Origin: Panulirus ornatus
Taxonomy: Eukaryota; Arthropoda; Malacostraca; Decapoda; Palinuridae
DNA: 64,000 nucleotides
NCBI RefSeq assembly: GCF_036320965.1
Contig: NC_092287.1
Span: 10,923,797-10,987,796, forward strand
Reading direction: 5' to 3'
Below the pieces are notes generated by a model that was given only the letters and a program-made list of their open reading frames with translations, ran no database searches and was not told the DNA's origin. The stretch's first letter is position 1; each line of letters opens with the position of its first letter. Shown here piece after piece: positions 36,125-48,425 of the stretch. A program made the position numbers and the translations under genes.

Positions 36125-37135
36125 TCCTTTGACCTTTGACTCCATACTAATTGACCTGAATGGTGACCCGACACTACAGAGCTGTGCTGACCCCCTAAAC
36201 CTTACAGCGAATAACTGTCTTCACCGTCCATAACCAATGACCCAACACTGTAGGCTTTGCTGACTACTGAACTCAACGCAATGTGGCTGGGGTCTACCTC
36301 CGACCTCACCTTGGGTTGTGGTCGTGGTGTTGGGTCACCTAGGGGGATGGCTGACCTTGGCTGACCTTACAGAGTGCAGTGGAGTGCCACTCTGTATTGA
36401 TTTACTTATCTCTTGGGAATATCACGATCATATTAATATTCCTGTACAGACCTAACCCCTATGGTAAATTGTGATCCATTCTTTTTAACTGCATACACGC
36501 AGCCCCTGATAGCCCTTAACCTTACCATTATAGAGAAGACTAAATTTAAGAATAGGGCGATTAGACCACTCCAATTCAAACATTAGCTATGTTTCCTCTT
36601 TGAAATATTCTGATATAACAGCCCTATCGACGGTAGTCGCTGTATGGGAAAAGAAAGAAAGAAGAAAGAAGATCGACAGAGATGGACTCAAGAGCTAATG
36701 TTACTGTCAGAACTGCTAAAGTGAGGTACTTGGTTTATACGAGGTGTTTGATGGCATATCATGCACCAGCTTTAGTCTCCCCAGAACTCAAGGGAGTCCA
36801 GCTGTTCCTCGCCAGCTTGGGCAGCTGGCAGAACACCACTGATGAAAAAAAACCCACATACCACGTAAAGATTTACCTCCAAGAGCTGCTCCTATTTCCT
36901 GGCACAGATATATCATAAGAATCTCAGAAAACGGTCAGTATTTTTTTGCCTTTACCATTCTCTCCTTCACTTTCCAATCATTTGTTTTCCTTCAGGATGA
37001 TATATATGCGTTGCTACTTAACCGAGAGAGTTAATGCAATGACCATATCATCAAATTCATGCGTGTTTGTGATTACTATATGTGAGTTACCGGGAGAGAG
37101 TTTTACACAAATGCTGTCCCAGTCTATCAACCTCG
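36125..37135. other. Unrecognised sequence after the satellites
   Basis: Mostly single-copy looking. A 78-codon plus-strand frame at 36682-36918 (starting MDSRANVTVRTAKVRYLVY) has no domain I recognise. Short GAAA runs occur near 36650. No RNA gene or regulatory motif was seen. Confidence 0.5.
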
Positions 37136-37243
37136 TGTATGTGTATGTGGGTGGGTTGGGCCTTTCTTTCGTCTGTTTCCTTGCGCTACCTCGCTAACGC
37201 GGGAGACAGCGACAAAGTACACTAAGAAAGAAAGAAAAAAAGA

Positions 37244-37245
<2 letters not shown>
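37136..37245 (+). mobile_element. RTE 3'-end stub
   Basis: About 85 bp of RTE 3' UTR end (TGTATGTGGGTGGGTTGGGC, then GCGCTACCTCGCTAACGCGG), followed by AAGAAAG runs and (TA)n. Only the last part of the element was inserted, as expected for 5'-truncated target-primed integration. Confidence 0.8.

Positions 37246-37314
<69 letters not shown>
37246..37314. repeat. (TA)n between RTE stub and copy D
   Basis: Pure (TA)n of about 68 bp; it is both the tail of the stub and the left border of copy D. Confidence 0.95.
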
Positions 37315-37320
<6 letters not shown>

Positions 37321-37785
37321 GGTGATTTGAATGCAAAGGTGAGTAATATGGCAGTTGAGGGAATAATTGGTATACATGGAGTGTTCAGTGTTGTAAATGA
37401 AAATGGTGGAGAGCTTGTAGATTTATGTGCTGAAAAAGGACAGGTGATTGGGAATACCTGGTTTAAAAAGAGAGATATACATAAGTATACATACGTAAGT
37501 AGGAGAGATGGCCAGAGAGCATTACTGGATTACGTGTTAATTGATAGGCGCGCGAAAGAGAGACTTTTGGATGTTAAGGTGCTGAGCGGTACAACTGGAG
37601 GGATGTCTGATCATTATCTTGTGGAGGCAAAGGTGAAGATTTGTAAAGGTTTTCAGAAAAGAAGAGAGAATGTTGGGGTGAAGAGAGTCGTGAGAGTAAG
37701 TGAGCTTGAGAAGGAGACTTGTTTGAAGAAGTACCAGGAGAGACTGAATACAGAATGGAAAAAGGTGAGAACAAAGAAGTAAGGG
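37315..37785 (+). pseudogene. RTE endonuclease C-terminal part, copy D
   Basis: A 155-codon frame beginning MIGDLNAKVSNMAVEG. It retains the D/N motif, GQRALLDYVLIDR, and MSDHYLVEAKVKI with the final D-H pair, then the basic linker (FQKRRENVGVKRVVRV). The N-terminal catalytic N, E and Y are absent because of 5' truncation. It ends in a shift near 37775. Confidence 0.85.
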
Positions 37786-38025
37786 GAGTGGGGGAGGAAT
37801 GGGATGTATTTAGGGAATCAGTGATGGCTTGCTCAAAAGATGCTTGTGGCATGAGAAGCGTGAGCAGATTGAGGTGAGCAGATTAGAAAGGGTTGTGAGT
37901 GGTGGGATGAGGAAGTAAGATTATTAGTGAAAGAGAAGAGAGGCATTTCGACGATTTTTGCAGGGAAATAATGCAAATGACAGGGAGATATATATTAAAG
38001 AAAGAGGCAGGAGGTAAAGAGAAAG

Positions 38026-39875
38026 GTGCAAGAGACGAAAAAGAGGGCAAATGAGAGTTGGGGTGAGAGAGTATCATTAAATTTTAGTGAGAATAAAACG
38101 ATGTTTTGGAAGGAGGTAAATAAAGTGCGTAAGACAAGGGAACAAAGAGGAACATCAGTGAAGGGGGCTAATGGGGAGGTGGTTACAAGTAGTGGTGATG
38201 TGAGAAGGAGATAGAGTGAGTATTTTGAAGGTTTGTTGAATGTGTTTGATGATAGAGTGGCAGACATAGGGTGTTTTGGTCGAGGTGGTGTGCAAAGTGA
38301 GAGGGCTAGGGAAAATGATTTGGTAAACAGAGAAGAGGTAGTAAAAGCCTTGCGGAAGATGAAAGCCGGCAAGGCAGCGGGTTTGGATGGTCTTGCAGTG
38401 GAATTTATTAAAAAAAGCGGGTGACTGTATTGCTGACTGGTTGGTAAGGATATTCAATGTATGTATGACTCATGGTGAGGTGCCTTAAGACTAGCGGAAT
38501 GCTTGCATAGTGCCATTGTACAAAGGCAAAGGGGATAAGAGTGAGTGCTCAAATTACAGAGGTATAAGTTTGTTGAGTATTCCTGGTAAATTATATGGGA
38601 GGGTATTGATTGAGAGGGTGAAGGCATGTACAGAGCATCAGATTGGGGAAGAGCAGTGTGGTTTCAGAAGTGGCAGAGGATATGTGGATCAGGTGTTTGC
38701 TTTGAAAAATGTATGTGAGAAATACTTAGAAAAGCAAATGAATTTGTATGTAGCACTTATGAGTCTGGAGAAGGCATATGATAGAGTTGATGGAGATGCA
38801 TTGTGGAAGGTATTATGAATATATGGTGTGGGAGGTAAGTCGTTAGAAGCAGTGAAGTTTTTTTTATCGAGGATGTAAGGCATGTGTACGTGTAGGAAGA
38901 GAGGAAAGTGATTGGTTCTCAGTGAATGTTGGTTTGCGGCAGGGGTGCGTGGTATCTCCATGTTTGTTTAATTTGTTTATGGATGGGGTTGTTAGGGAGG
39001 TGAATGCAAGAGTTTTGGAAAGAGGGGCAAGTGTGCTGTCTGTTGTGGATGAGAGAGCTTGGGAAGTGAGTCAGTTGTTGTTCGCTGATGATACAGCGCT
39101 GGTGGCTGATTCGTGTGAGAAACTGCAGAAGCTGGTGACTGAGTTTGGTAAAGTGTGTGAAAGAAGAAAGCTGAGAGTAGATGTGAATAAGAGCAAGGTT
39201 ATTAGGTACAGTAGGGTTGAGGGACAAGTCAATTGGAAGGTAAGTTTGAATGGAGAAACACTGGAGAGAGTGAAGTGTTTTAGATATCTGGGAGTAGATT
39301 TGGCAGCGGATGAAACCATGGAAGCGGAAGTGAATCATAGGGTGGGGGAGGGGGCGAAAGTCCTGGGAGCGTTGAAAAATGAGTGGAAGTCGAGAACATT
39401 ATCTTGGAAAGCAAAAATGGGTATGTTTGAAGAAATATTGGTTCCAACAATGTTGTATGGTTGCGAGGTGTGGGCTATAGATAGAGTTGTGCCGAGGAGG
39501 GCGGATGTGCTGGAAATGATATGTTGGAGCACAATACGTGGTGTGAGGTGGTTTAATCGAGTAAGTAATGAAAGGGTAAAAGAGATATGTGGTAATAAAA
39601 AGAGTGTGGTTGAGAGAGCAGAATAGGGTGTTTTGAAATGGTTTGGTCACATGGAGAGAATGAGTGAGGAAAGATTGACAAAGAGGATATATGTGTCAGA
39701 GGTGGAAGGAAGGAGGAGAAGTGGGAAAGCAAATAGGAGGTGGAAAGATGGAGTGAAAAAGATTTTGAGTGATCGGGGCCTGAACATGCAGGAGGGTGAA
39801 AGGCGTGCAAGGAATAGAGTGAATTGGAACGATGTGGTATACCGGGGTCGACGTGCTGTCAATGGATTGAACTAA
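38026..39875 (+). pseudogene. RTE reverse transcriptase, copy D, broken
   Basis: Frames at 38026-38214, 38233-38424, 38510-38818, 38922-39626 and 39633-39875 cover the RT in order. Visible breaks: TGG to TAG near 38212, an extra A in the IKKGG block near 38412, a stop in KVLRIYG near 38816 (AGA to TGA), a T-run expansion near 38865, and a GAG-to-TAG type stop near 39624. Motif A is altered (LMSLEKAYDRVDG, so the catalytic D is S), while motif B (GLRQGCVVSPCLFN) and FADD are kept. The C-terminus reads to VVYRGRRAVNGLN, longer than copies A and B. Confidence 0.85.
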
Positions 39876-40298
39876 GGCATGTCAAGCGTCTGGGGTAAAC
39901 CATGGAAAGTTTTGTGGGGCCTGGATGTGGAAAGGGAGTTGTGGTTTCGGTGCATTATACATGACAGCTAGAGACTGAGTGTGAAAGAATGTGGCCTTTG
40001 TTGTCTTTCCTAGCGTACCTCGCGCACATGCGGATGGAGGGGGTTTTCATTTCATGTGTGGCGGGGTGGCGACGGGAATGAATAGAGGCAGACAGTATGA
40101 ATTATGTACATGTGTATATAGGTACATGTCTGTGTGTTTATATATGTATACGTTGAGATGTATAGGTATGTATATGTGCGTGTGTGGACGTGTATGTATA
40201 TATGTGTATGTGGGTGGATTGGGCCATTCTCTCGTCTGTTTCCTTGCGCTACCCCGCTAACGCGGGAGACAGCGACAAAGCATAATAAGTATGAATAA

Positions 40299-40302
<4 letters not shown>

Positions 40303-40370
<68 letters not shown>

Positions 40371-40372
40371 TT
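40303..40372. repeat. (TA)n tail of RTE copy D
   Basis: About 65 bp of (TA)n between the copy D terminal block and the 3' end of the short element; both 3' ends face it. Confidence 0.95.
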
Positions 40373-40754
<382 letters not shown>

Positions 40755-40797
40755 CCCGCCTTTACTCCTGTGCTTGTATACACACACAAACACACCT

Positions 40798-40945
40798 TAA
40801 CCTAAGCCAGGTACTGCCTCATGGACCAGCTGAGTTTGGCTGTGGGCCGACTGCCACGCCCAGGATTCGAAGCTATGCCGGTCCGACTCTGGGCGGGCCC
40901 TTGCTGGCTTATGGTCAGTAACGCTAACCAATAGTACCCCAATAT
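40798..40945 (-). mobile_element. tRNA-derived SINE
   Basis: On the minus strand an A-box-like GGTTAGCGTTACTGACC (near 40920-40937) precedes a B-box-like AGCTTCGAATCC (near 40865), spaced about 50-60 bp as in tRNA promoters. The body GGCAGTCGGCCCACAGCC, then CAGCTGGTCCATGAG, ends in TACCTGGCTTAGGTTAAGG. The body matches the element at 119-200 in GCAGTCGG, CAGCTG and CTTAGG order. It is not a functional tRNA: no acceptor stem was found. Confidence 0.65.
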
Positions 40946-41107
40946 GTAAGTCAATGTGCATATTTACGCGTTTCAGTGAGTGTCTGTGTAATTAACTATG
41001 GAATTACTAATTCAAAAAAGCTATTAGTACCTCGGAGAATGAGCAAACATGTTAACGTCCCACATCTAAAACGTATATAAGGATCCAGCCTTGTCTTATA
41101 ACATATC

Positions 41108-41760
41108 CTAATTCCTTACACACATAAAGTTCTCACTTATTCGCTTATCAAAGAAGGTATTCCATTCCTTTATACTGTTGCCTTTTTTTTTTTTAAAGTT
41201 TCCAATTATGTCCCCCAAGTCCTTCCCACTTCTAGGTATGAAAATTCTCTCCCTATCGAAATCAGTGACTCTCTTTCGAATCTCGTAAATCATCATGAGG
41301 CCACCCTTCCTCCACTCTAATTTCTTTTAAGGAAGGCAATAACTGCAGTATCTTCAACCACTCTTTACAGCCCAGATCAGAGCTTGTGTGTTCATTTTCT
41401 TTTGAATAGAGTTTAGAAAACGGTATATGAAATCCAAGTCGCATTTACAGTGATTAAACTCCATCATCCTACGGTAATGCCATCGATCCTTCCACTGTAA
41501 TGCCATCTATCAATCTACTGCAATCCTACTGTAATGCTGAACCATTTCCATCGCCCCCTGCAATGTTTCAGGATCTTTCACGCCATCATTTTTTTCTGCC
41601 ACTAGTATTTCATCAGCAGCAAACATACTCAGACACGGTTCCATTACTCGTTGTGGTTCATTCATATGGTTCATGAAAGAGAATTAGGTCTCTAGAAGAA
41701 ACGATCCTTGTGGCACTCGATCACTCACTAACATATAGGATGAACAACCATGTCCAAGTC
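41108..41760 (-). pseudogene. Decayed CR1/Jockey-like LINE reverse transcriptase fragment
   Basis: Reading the minus strand through shifts and stops gives ordered non-LTR RT motifs: SDRVPQGSFL (motif B), then SMFAADEILVAEKNDG (a degenerate FADD block), TLQGAMEMV, then MEFNHCKCDL (equivalent of the W-x-x-x-FN-x-x-KC block), then LQLLPSLKEIRVEEG, and MMIYEIRKRVTDFD with FFDKRISE at the end. This order fits CR1/Jockey-superfamily elements and differs from RTE. At least two shifts and one stop are needed and FADD reads FAAD, so it is long dead. Upstream RT motifs were not found. Confidence 0.65.
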
Positions 41761-41935
41761 ACTGCTCTTATCGTTTTTCCCTTTGAACATTTCAAAATGT
41801 GTTTCTACGTTTCTCATTACCTATTTGTACTGTACAGAGAGGGACCTATTTCTTGAACTTGAAGTATGACACTTCTTAATCTACTGTATGTTTTCTGCGT
41901 TCGCAATTGCTACGATCGATAAATGGCTACCTGGT

Positions 41936-41940
<5 letters not shown>

Positions 41941-41991
<51 letters not shown>
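41941..41991. repeat. (TG)n microsatellite
   Basis: Pure TG repeat of about 50 bp. Confidence 0.95.
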
Positions 41992-41993
<2 letters not shown>

Positions 41994-42540
41994 AGCAACG
42001 ACATATGTATACAAGGTTAAGAGACGGGGCAACACGAGGGTAAAATTCTCACCCCGCAACAGACAAGTTCCTTAAGATGGTGAAAGTTAACATAGCGATA
42101 CCTTGTCGTAAGGACATGTTAATATACGTCAACTTTGCTACTCTTGTCACACGGTCATAAGGCGAATGGTTTACTGTTCTTGCGACGCTGTAACGTCGTT
42201 GTAAGCAGTCCCTCTGGTGAGATATTACTGTTGGTAAGATCCTGCTGACGTAAAACATGTTCACTTGGTGATAGATTGCTATTGTGTTGTTGCTTTGAAT
42301 ACCTCCTGGTGTTATATATGACCAGCTTTCGTGACTCAACTCTGACAGAAGAGGTGAGTGAAGTATCCCTTCTCTGCCATATTTCTCTGACTTATGTTGT
42401 ATCATGAGCCTTCAGCAACCAGCAGACGGCATCAGCCACTGTAGGTCTGTTCCGTGATAAATCCTCTGGAAGTAGTCGTAGCAGCGAGAGCAGCAGAGAT
42501 GGAGCAGCAGCCAAAGATCTGTTCCTGTCTGATAACGCTA
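41992..42540. other. Unrecognised sequence
   Basis: Frames up to 118 codons on the minus strand (42049-42405) have no motif that I recognise and no neighbour that would support a gene. Confidence 0.45.
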
Positions 42541-42945
42541 GTGCCCCATGGTGTTTCTTTCCTCTCGTTCCGCTGGTCCAGTGTGCTTCTGTAGACCCCA
42601 AGGGACTGCTAACGGTGTGGATATCATAGTCGACAGCACTCTAGACCACAGACTACATTCCAGTTCCAGTACCATACTTCCAAGTGTTTCCTGACCTCCA
42701 ATGGTTCACTACTGTTCCAGAAATCTTCCCCCTTGGGCGTTTCTTCTCCCTGTGGTCCACTGGTCCAGCATGCTGCTCCGGTAATATCCCCTCGGGTGTT
42801 TCTTGTCCTTAAGGTCCGCCCACTGGTCCAACATGCTCGGCCAACATTATACTTCCCCATTTTTTCTTCTTCGTGGTCCACTTGCTGCCGTAAGTGTCTC
42901 AATCTAGCGGTCCACTGGTATATTATGCTGGTCCAGCGGGAAGAA
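42541..42945. repeat. Decayed tandem repeat with GGTCCACTGGTCCA motif
   Basis: GTGTTTCTT-like starts followed by GGTCCACTGGTCCAGCATGC recur near 42549, 42731, 42790 and 42848, with TGGTCCAG again near 42930. Spacing is irregular (about 55-75 bp, with a longer gap after the first), as in an old minisatellite. Confidence 0.6.
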
Positions 42946-43595
42946 GGATGACCGAGACAACCATAGAACACGCTGGATTCTGACCATTGTCTCCAGACTC
43001 CGTCCAACATCTGTGATCAGTCTTCTACATTCACAAATCTACGCATATAATTAGGTATTTCTGTGAAGGGATGTGAGGACCAACTGGCTCTGTACTTCTG
43101 CTTAAAGCGGATCTTATGTCGAGACAGGAAAAAGAAGGGAGATCTCATAGCACTCACAATAGTCTGAGAATTTACATAAATAACAAGTGAATCTGGTATG
43201 GTTCTGAGTACATACATGATGACGAATTTACAGAGATTTTTATCTTGCTGTAAGTGCATAATACTAGACCAACATTGAGGTTTTCCTTCGTTAGCGCTAT
43301 ATCAAAATGCGAGTGGTGCTTACAGAGATAATAAAAGATTTATTATGCTGAACAGAGAGATCATGTTGTACCTAATCGAGACCCATCAACTGTAAAAAAC
43401 GAATTATTATTTTTTTTTTCTATCAGATTAATACCTGTACCCAACCTGATTCAGCTGGCTTTCAATAAGTGACCTACATTAGGTATCCTATTATCATTTC
43501 TTTTATATAATCTGACCTACTTCAGCTGGTCATCATCAGTAACGTCAACCAGCCAAACTCTACTCAAGACACTACACCATCTCTCCTACATCATA
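42946..43595. other. Unrecognised sequence
   Basis: No repeat unit and no convincing frame; the longest is 80 codons on the minus strand at 43017-43259. Confidence 0.45.
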
Positions 43596-43843
43596 ACACT
43601 ACACCAGCTGGATCACTCTACACACTGTACCAGCTGGATTACTGGACGTAAAGCACTGCACCAGCTGGACCTCTCCACAACACTGCACCAGCTGGACCAC
43701 TCTACAACACTGCACCAACTGGAATAATCTAAAACACTGCACCAGCTGGATTACTGTACGTAAACCACTGGACCAGGTGGATCACTCTACAACACTGCAC
43801 CAGCTGGACTACTCTATATAAAGCACTACACCAGCCAGTTTAA
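43596..43843. repeat. Decayed ~30-bp minisatellite (CACCAGCTGGA)
   Basis: Eight or nine units of about 27-35 bp, each with ACACTGCACCAGCTGGA followed by TTACTG or CCACTCTAC. Two unit types alternate: a short one, and a long one with GTAAA before CCACTG/GCACTG. Confidence 0.85.
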
Positions 43844-44029
43844 ATCCTAACAAAAGTGCACCAAAACACCTGTTCAGGAGGACCTCTTCCATACGGCCAG
43901 CAAGAACTCACTTGCAACTCACAATCACACAACTCGACAGACTGAGCCAGCGGGCTTGTCTGTGGCCAAGCAAAATATTCGGCGTCATGTAGTAGGTTCC
44001 TTGTAGAGTATCCTCCCGCCACAACTGAT

Positions 44030-44480
44030 ACAGGAATCCCCGTCAGACACTTGTAGAGTTGTCCTTCTTATGTAACTGCTACAAGAGTTCCGTTAGCTCC
44101 TTGTAGAGATGGACTTCGTACATATCTGCTACAGGAGGCCCATTGGCCATGTGTAGACAGTCCTTTTCCTTATGTTACTGGAGTTCCCTCGGTTCCTTGT
44201 AGAGATGGACTTCGTACATATCTGCTACAGGAGTCCCGTTGGCCCTATGTAGACTGTTCTTTTCCTTATAACTGCTACAAGAGTTCCGTTAGTTCCTTTT
44301 AGAGATGGACTTCGTACATATCTGCTACACGAGACCCATTGGCCATATGTAGACAGTCCTATTCCTTATGTTACTGGAGTTCCCTCGGTTCCTTGTAGAG
44401 ATGGACTTCGTACATATCTGCTACAGGAGTTGCGTTGGTTCCTTGTACAGCTATCCTTCCCATATACCAGCAACAGGAGT
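44030..44480. repeat. ~98-bp tandem repeat
   Basis: GATGGACTTCGTACATATCT occurs near 44108, 44205, 44304 and 44400, a period of about 97-98 bp. Each unit also holds TTCCTTGTAGA and, variably, TTGGCCATATGTAGACAGTC. A diverged partial unit precedes it from about 44030. Confidence 0.9.
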
Positions 44481-46570
44481 CATTCTCTTCCACCATAGAG
44501 TCTTCCACACGTCCTGCATCTGACCCATGTTGAGTCATCGGCTCCCAACACTGTCGATGTCAAGCCAAGCAGTTCATCAGGTAAACGAACTTCAGTCATA
44601 CGTTTTTCGTGCCATGAGAACATTAAGATACGACTGGTTCATACACTAGAATATGGTTTGCACGGCAAAATGTCCTGTTAGATGCCCTCGATCTCAGACG
44701 ATCTCGGTGAATCACTCCTCATGAATGATGAGGTGATATAAAATAAATTGCTTCTTTGTGAAAAGCCGAGTGAAAGAAATCGTCTTCTGTAATAGATACA
44801 ACTGAAATTAAAGTACATGATGTTAAATGGAAATCTGGCTCGAAATTACAGAAAATGGGTCTTGTAGTATTAGATTATGTGAGTGTATGTACACTGTATC
44901 TATTCCCTTTAAGATACATTCATGATGTAAACTGTATGATCAGTAATGTATTATTTCCCCATGGCTTTAAGTATCTAACGAAATGTAGTGCTTGGCCACT
45001 GTTCTATTGAGCTGTCTGCTGCACGTATTCCCTACCCTTAGGTTTGAACCCATGGCACGCGTCTGGCTGCTGTTTCCCACAGTTTATATGAGGAGTCCAG
45101 CCACTCGAGGATTGGCTGGTATGATGCCTCCTCCTTCCCTCAAACAGCTAAGGTGTGGGATTCCCGTTCTTTTGGCTTTCCCTCTCTATAGTACTTTTCC
45201 CCATTATGAGTCAGATTTACAAACACATGCAGAGTCCTGAATGATTTATTTCTTTTCAGGAAAACACACAAGCAAACAAATACAGTAACACACAAACAAA
45301 CAAATACAGTACGATACCAGAAGTAAGAGAGGGAAGTAATACATTACCATAGAGTAACAGAACATAAAAACCCGTTTCTTAGACAATGGTTTACGAGACG
45401 GAAAACGTAAATGACTCACCAGATGACGTAAACTCTGTCTTATAATGTTTCAGGATAATGCATTCTGTCGTGATTCAAAAATAGTGAGGACTGCATTAGT
45501 CTGCAAGGGGACCTAGACAAACACCAAACATAGGGGATGAATCTCAAACCAGTGAATGCTTTAAAGATAAGGATGAGATAAGGCGTAAGAAGACCTCGAT
45601 TCATATACTGTCTAGCAGAAAAAAAAGGGAATCTGTGAGTGAAAGAAAAGTGGGAGCTGACACTGTGATTAATCTGTCAACAGAGCTCTGTTTATTAGAA
45701 ACATCGAGACAATCAGTCAGCTGGTCAATTTTAGAGCAGTGGTGAAGAACCTGAAGAACCATAAAGATATATAACTGAGAGGTTCCTGAAGAGAACAACA
45801 AAGATAATACAATAACTAATAAAAAATGATATACAGAATCAGATTAAAGTATGCTAATTTGCTCAGCATGGAAAAAAAAAAAGAGCAATTTTTCATATCC
45901 ATTTGATAACATCAACAGTGATTCAGGTCCTCGTAAAATGCAATGGCATGGCAACTCCACCAGATATACACCCATTTGAAACTACACTCCCCAGACATGT
46001 ACGAATCATTCTTTCCCGTCTACCCTCTAGAGACCAATCATCGCCCGTGATCGCAAGAAAGCAAAGTTTGGGAGGATGATTTCCTTAGACCATCCCGCAG
46101 TTTCTGATCATTAAATGAGTCAGCTGGTCCTCCAGACATTGTCTGATAAGACCACTCCTTTCCAGCGGTCATCACACGCTGTGTATGATTCCCTGGAACC
46201 CAGAAGACGAGACTTACTGGCCTTCATAAGCCAGCCGGGAAACGAATAGTCATCATGAGACCAGCAAATGAATTCCAGGAATGTTCTATAAGACCAATCA
46301 ATGAGACCGCAGGAGTCTTTCCCAAAGACCATTCGACGATCTTCTTTGCCTTCGGAGAGCAACTACACAAAGTCTTTCAGCAGCCTTGAGCTAGAAATGA
46401 TTTCGTGTTTCTTTGGGTGAACAGATAACGTAGTCCAAATTCTATTGCAAGCACTGAAATCAATAGGTCGACTGTTGGGTATACTTCAGCACCAATGCCC
46501 TCCAGTTTTATGGACCATGCGCAAGTGTGTGGGTGTGTGTTCTTTCAGCGGTGCTCCTCTAGTGTCCATT
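44481..46570. other. Unrecognised sequence, no gene seen
   Basis: Contains a two-unit direct repeat with AAACAAATACAGTA (45260-45310) and scattered AGACCA-containing motifs at 46026-46330 that may be a very old minisatellite. Frames reach 82 codons (44992-45240, plus) without a recognisable domain. Confidence 0.45.
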
Positions 46571-46577
46571 GAACACA

Positions 46578-46578
46578 A

Positions 46579-46612
<34 letters not shown>
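46578..46612. repeat. (CA)n microsatellite
   Basis: About 34 bp of pure CA repeat inside an otherwise unremarkable 118-codon frame (46445-46801). Confidence 0.9.
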
Positions 46613-46616
<4 letters not shown>

Positions 46617-47110
46617 GAACACGCCGCCGCTATCAAACGTGCTTCGTCGTCCGCCCAGCGAGGGTAAACAAGTGGCTTTTCCAGGGGAATGGAGCGTCTA
46701 ACGTCATTGGATTGCTGGAAAAATATGACGTCTTGAGTTCGCACGATTTCACGACAAAGTTTATAAAAGAGCTTTGCCCACGTTGGTCTTGCTACCCTTG
46801 ACCCGCGCCACCAATCCTGACTGATTTGCTGGTCTGTCAGTGTTAGACATAATCGATAGATGTTGTATTGGTGGACATAACACAGATGATAACCTTCAAG
46901 AATTTTGTGACATAGAGCAATACATTGAGTATCGATTTAGTATACAACTACGGGGAATCATGTTGTGGCCTAACACGGTATGGAGGTCATAGGCATGTCG
47001 AACAGGAGAATATATACGTATGTTCAACAATATCGATTCGAAATCTATATTCCCGTTTTCTGTTGCTATATATTACATTCACAGGATAAATTGATTGATA
47101 TACATAACAC

Positions 47111-47116
<6 letters not shown>
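46613..47116. other. Unrecognised sequence
   Basis: No repeat unit or gene recognised up to the (TA)n that starts at 47117. Confidence 0.45.
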
Positions 47117-47200
<84 letters not shown>

Positions 47201-47442
47201 TTTTCTTTCTTTCATACTATTCGCCATTTCCCGCATTAGCGAGGTAGCATTAACAACAGAGGACTGGGCCTTTGAGGGACTATCCTCACCTGCCCCACCT
47301 TCTCTGTTCCTTCTTTTGGAAAAATTAGAAAAAAAAAATGAGAGGGGAGGATTTCCAGCCCCCTTGCTCCCTTCCCTTTTCGTCGCTTTCTACGACACGC
47401 AGGGAATACGTGAGAAGTACTCTTTCTCCCCTATCCCCAGGG

Positions 47443-47517
<75 letters not shown>
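47117..47517 (-). mobile_element. Short non-autonomous RTE-derived element, copy 3, with flanking (TA)n
   Basis: (TA)n at 47117-47198 and 47448-47516 enclose a ~245-bp element (47205-47448). On the minus strand it has the RTE 5' block (CCCTGGGGATAGGGGAGAAA), hairpins, the private middle (AGAAGGTGGGGCAGGTGAGG) and the end block GCTACCTCGCTAATGCGGGA with GCGAATAGT and a GAAAG-rich tail. It is colinear with copies 1 and 2. It gives no real frame; the 187-codon frame across it is mostly the TA-encoded Ile-Tyr run. Confidence 0.8.
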
Positions 47518-47519
<2 letters not shown>

Positions 47520-47914
47520 CACGTTTCATTCTTAGGAATATAAAATCCTTATCCCATAAAACAGTAAATGACAAAAAGATAATATACTAAACTCATGCTC
47601 TCTAAGAATCAAAATGAATCTTATCCGAGATTATAAGTAAATATCTCTAAACAAATCTTGCTGTGCACCATTGAACGAATTGCCTCATCACCCACAAAAG
47701 AAAGATGACCGAACAATGTAAATGATATTGAGTGTTGTGGAGTACAAGTGGTGAGTTGGTCTACATGTGTGTGCAGGGGAGAGACACTGGTGTCTGTGAT
47801 CATCACGCAGGCCAGCAGCCTCTTACTGGGACGGACCAAGACGAATGATCTTAGTGAGATGATATATCTATGGTGGCCTTCTGATAGGGTGGATCATCCC
47901 TCCTACCCTTCATC
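47518..47914. other. Unrecognised sequence
   Basis: Single-copy looking; no family or gene recognised. Confidence 0.45.
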
Positions 47915-48425
47915 ATCGTCATCATCCCTTCACTATCCTCACCACACCTCCCTTACCATCACCATACCTTCACCATCATCACCACACTTCCCTCACCATC
48001 ACCACACCTTCACCATCACCACACCTTCACCATCATCACCACACCTCCTTCACCATCACCACACCTTCACCATCATCACCACACTTCCCTCACCATCACC
48101 ACACCTTCACCATCATCACCACACTTCCCTCACCATCACCACACCTTCACCATCATCACCACACCTCTCTCACCATCACCACACCTTCACCATCATCACC
48201 ACATCTCCCTCACCATCACCACACCATCACCATCATCACCACACTTCCCTCACCATCACCATACCTTCACCATCATCACCACACCTCTCTCACCATCACA
48301 ACACCTTCACCATCATCACCACACCTCTCTCACCATCACAACACCTTCACCATCATCACCACACTTTCCTCACCATCACCACATCTTCACCAACATCACC
48401 ATCACCATCCCTTTCCCCACCATTC
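47915..48425. repeat. ~40-bp CACCATCACCACA minisatellite
   Basis: About 12 units containing CACCATCACCACACCTTCAC followed by CATCATCACCACACTTCCCT, period close to 40 bp with a TCACCA sub-repeat. A 347-codon plus-strand frame (47748-48791) crosses it and is rich in His, Thr, Ser and Pro. Its ends (MVSWSTCVCRGETLVSVIIT and the FHFHFLVTTVPFSV region) match nothing I know. Because the strand almost lacks T-A-R combinations here, an open frame is expected by chance. Confidence 0.85.

Larger units (their letters stand above)
37313..40300 (+). mobile_element. RTE copy D, 5'-truncated
   Basis: It starts inside the endonuclease (IGDLNAKVSN) and runs through the RT and a full 3' UTR (39880-40260) to the terminal block GCTACCCCGCTAACGCGGGA and (TA)n at 40303-40368. 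The truncation point is directly after (TA)n. Confidence 0.85.

Noticed and set aside
36682..36918. 78-codon plus-strand frame as a host exon
   Set aside because: No domain, no clear splice signals in a consistent frame, and no neighbouring coding segment.
40798..40945. Functional tRNA gene
   Set aside because: A- and B-box-like blocks are present, but no acceptor stem or anticodon arm pairs, and a SINE body follows.
44992..45240. 82-codon frame as a small gene
   Set aside because: No recognised domain and no supporting context; it could equally be part of an unknown dispersed repeat.
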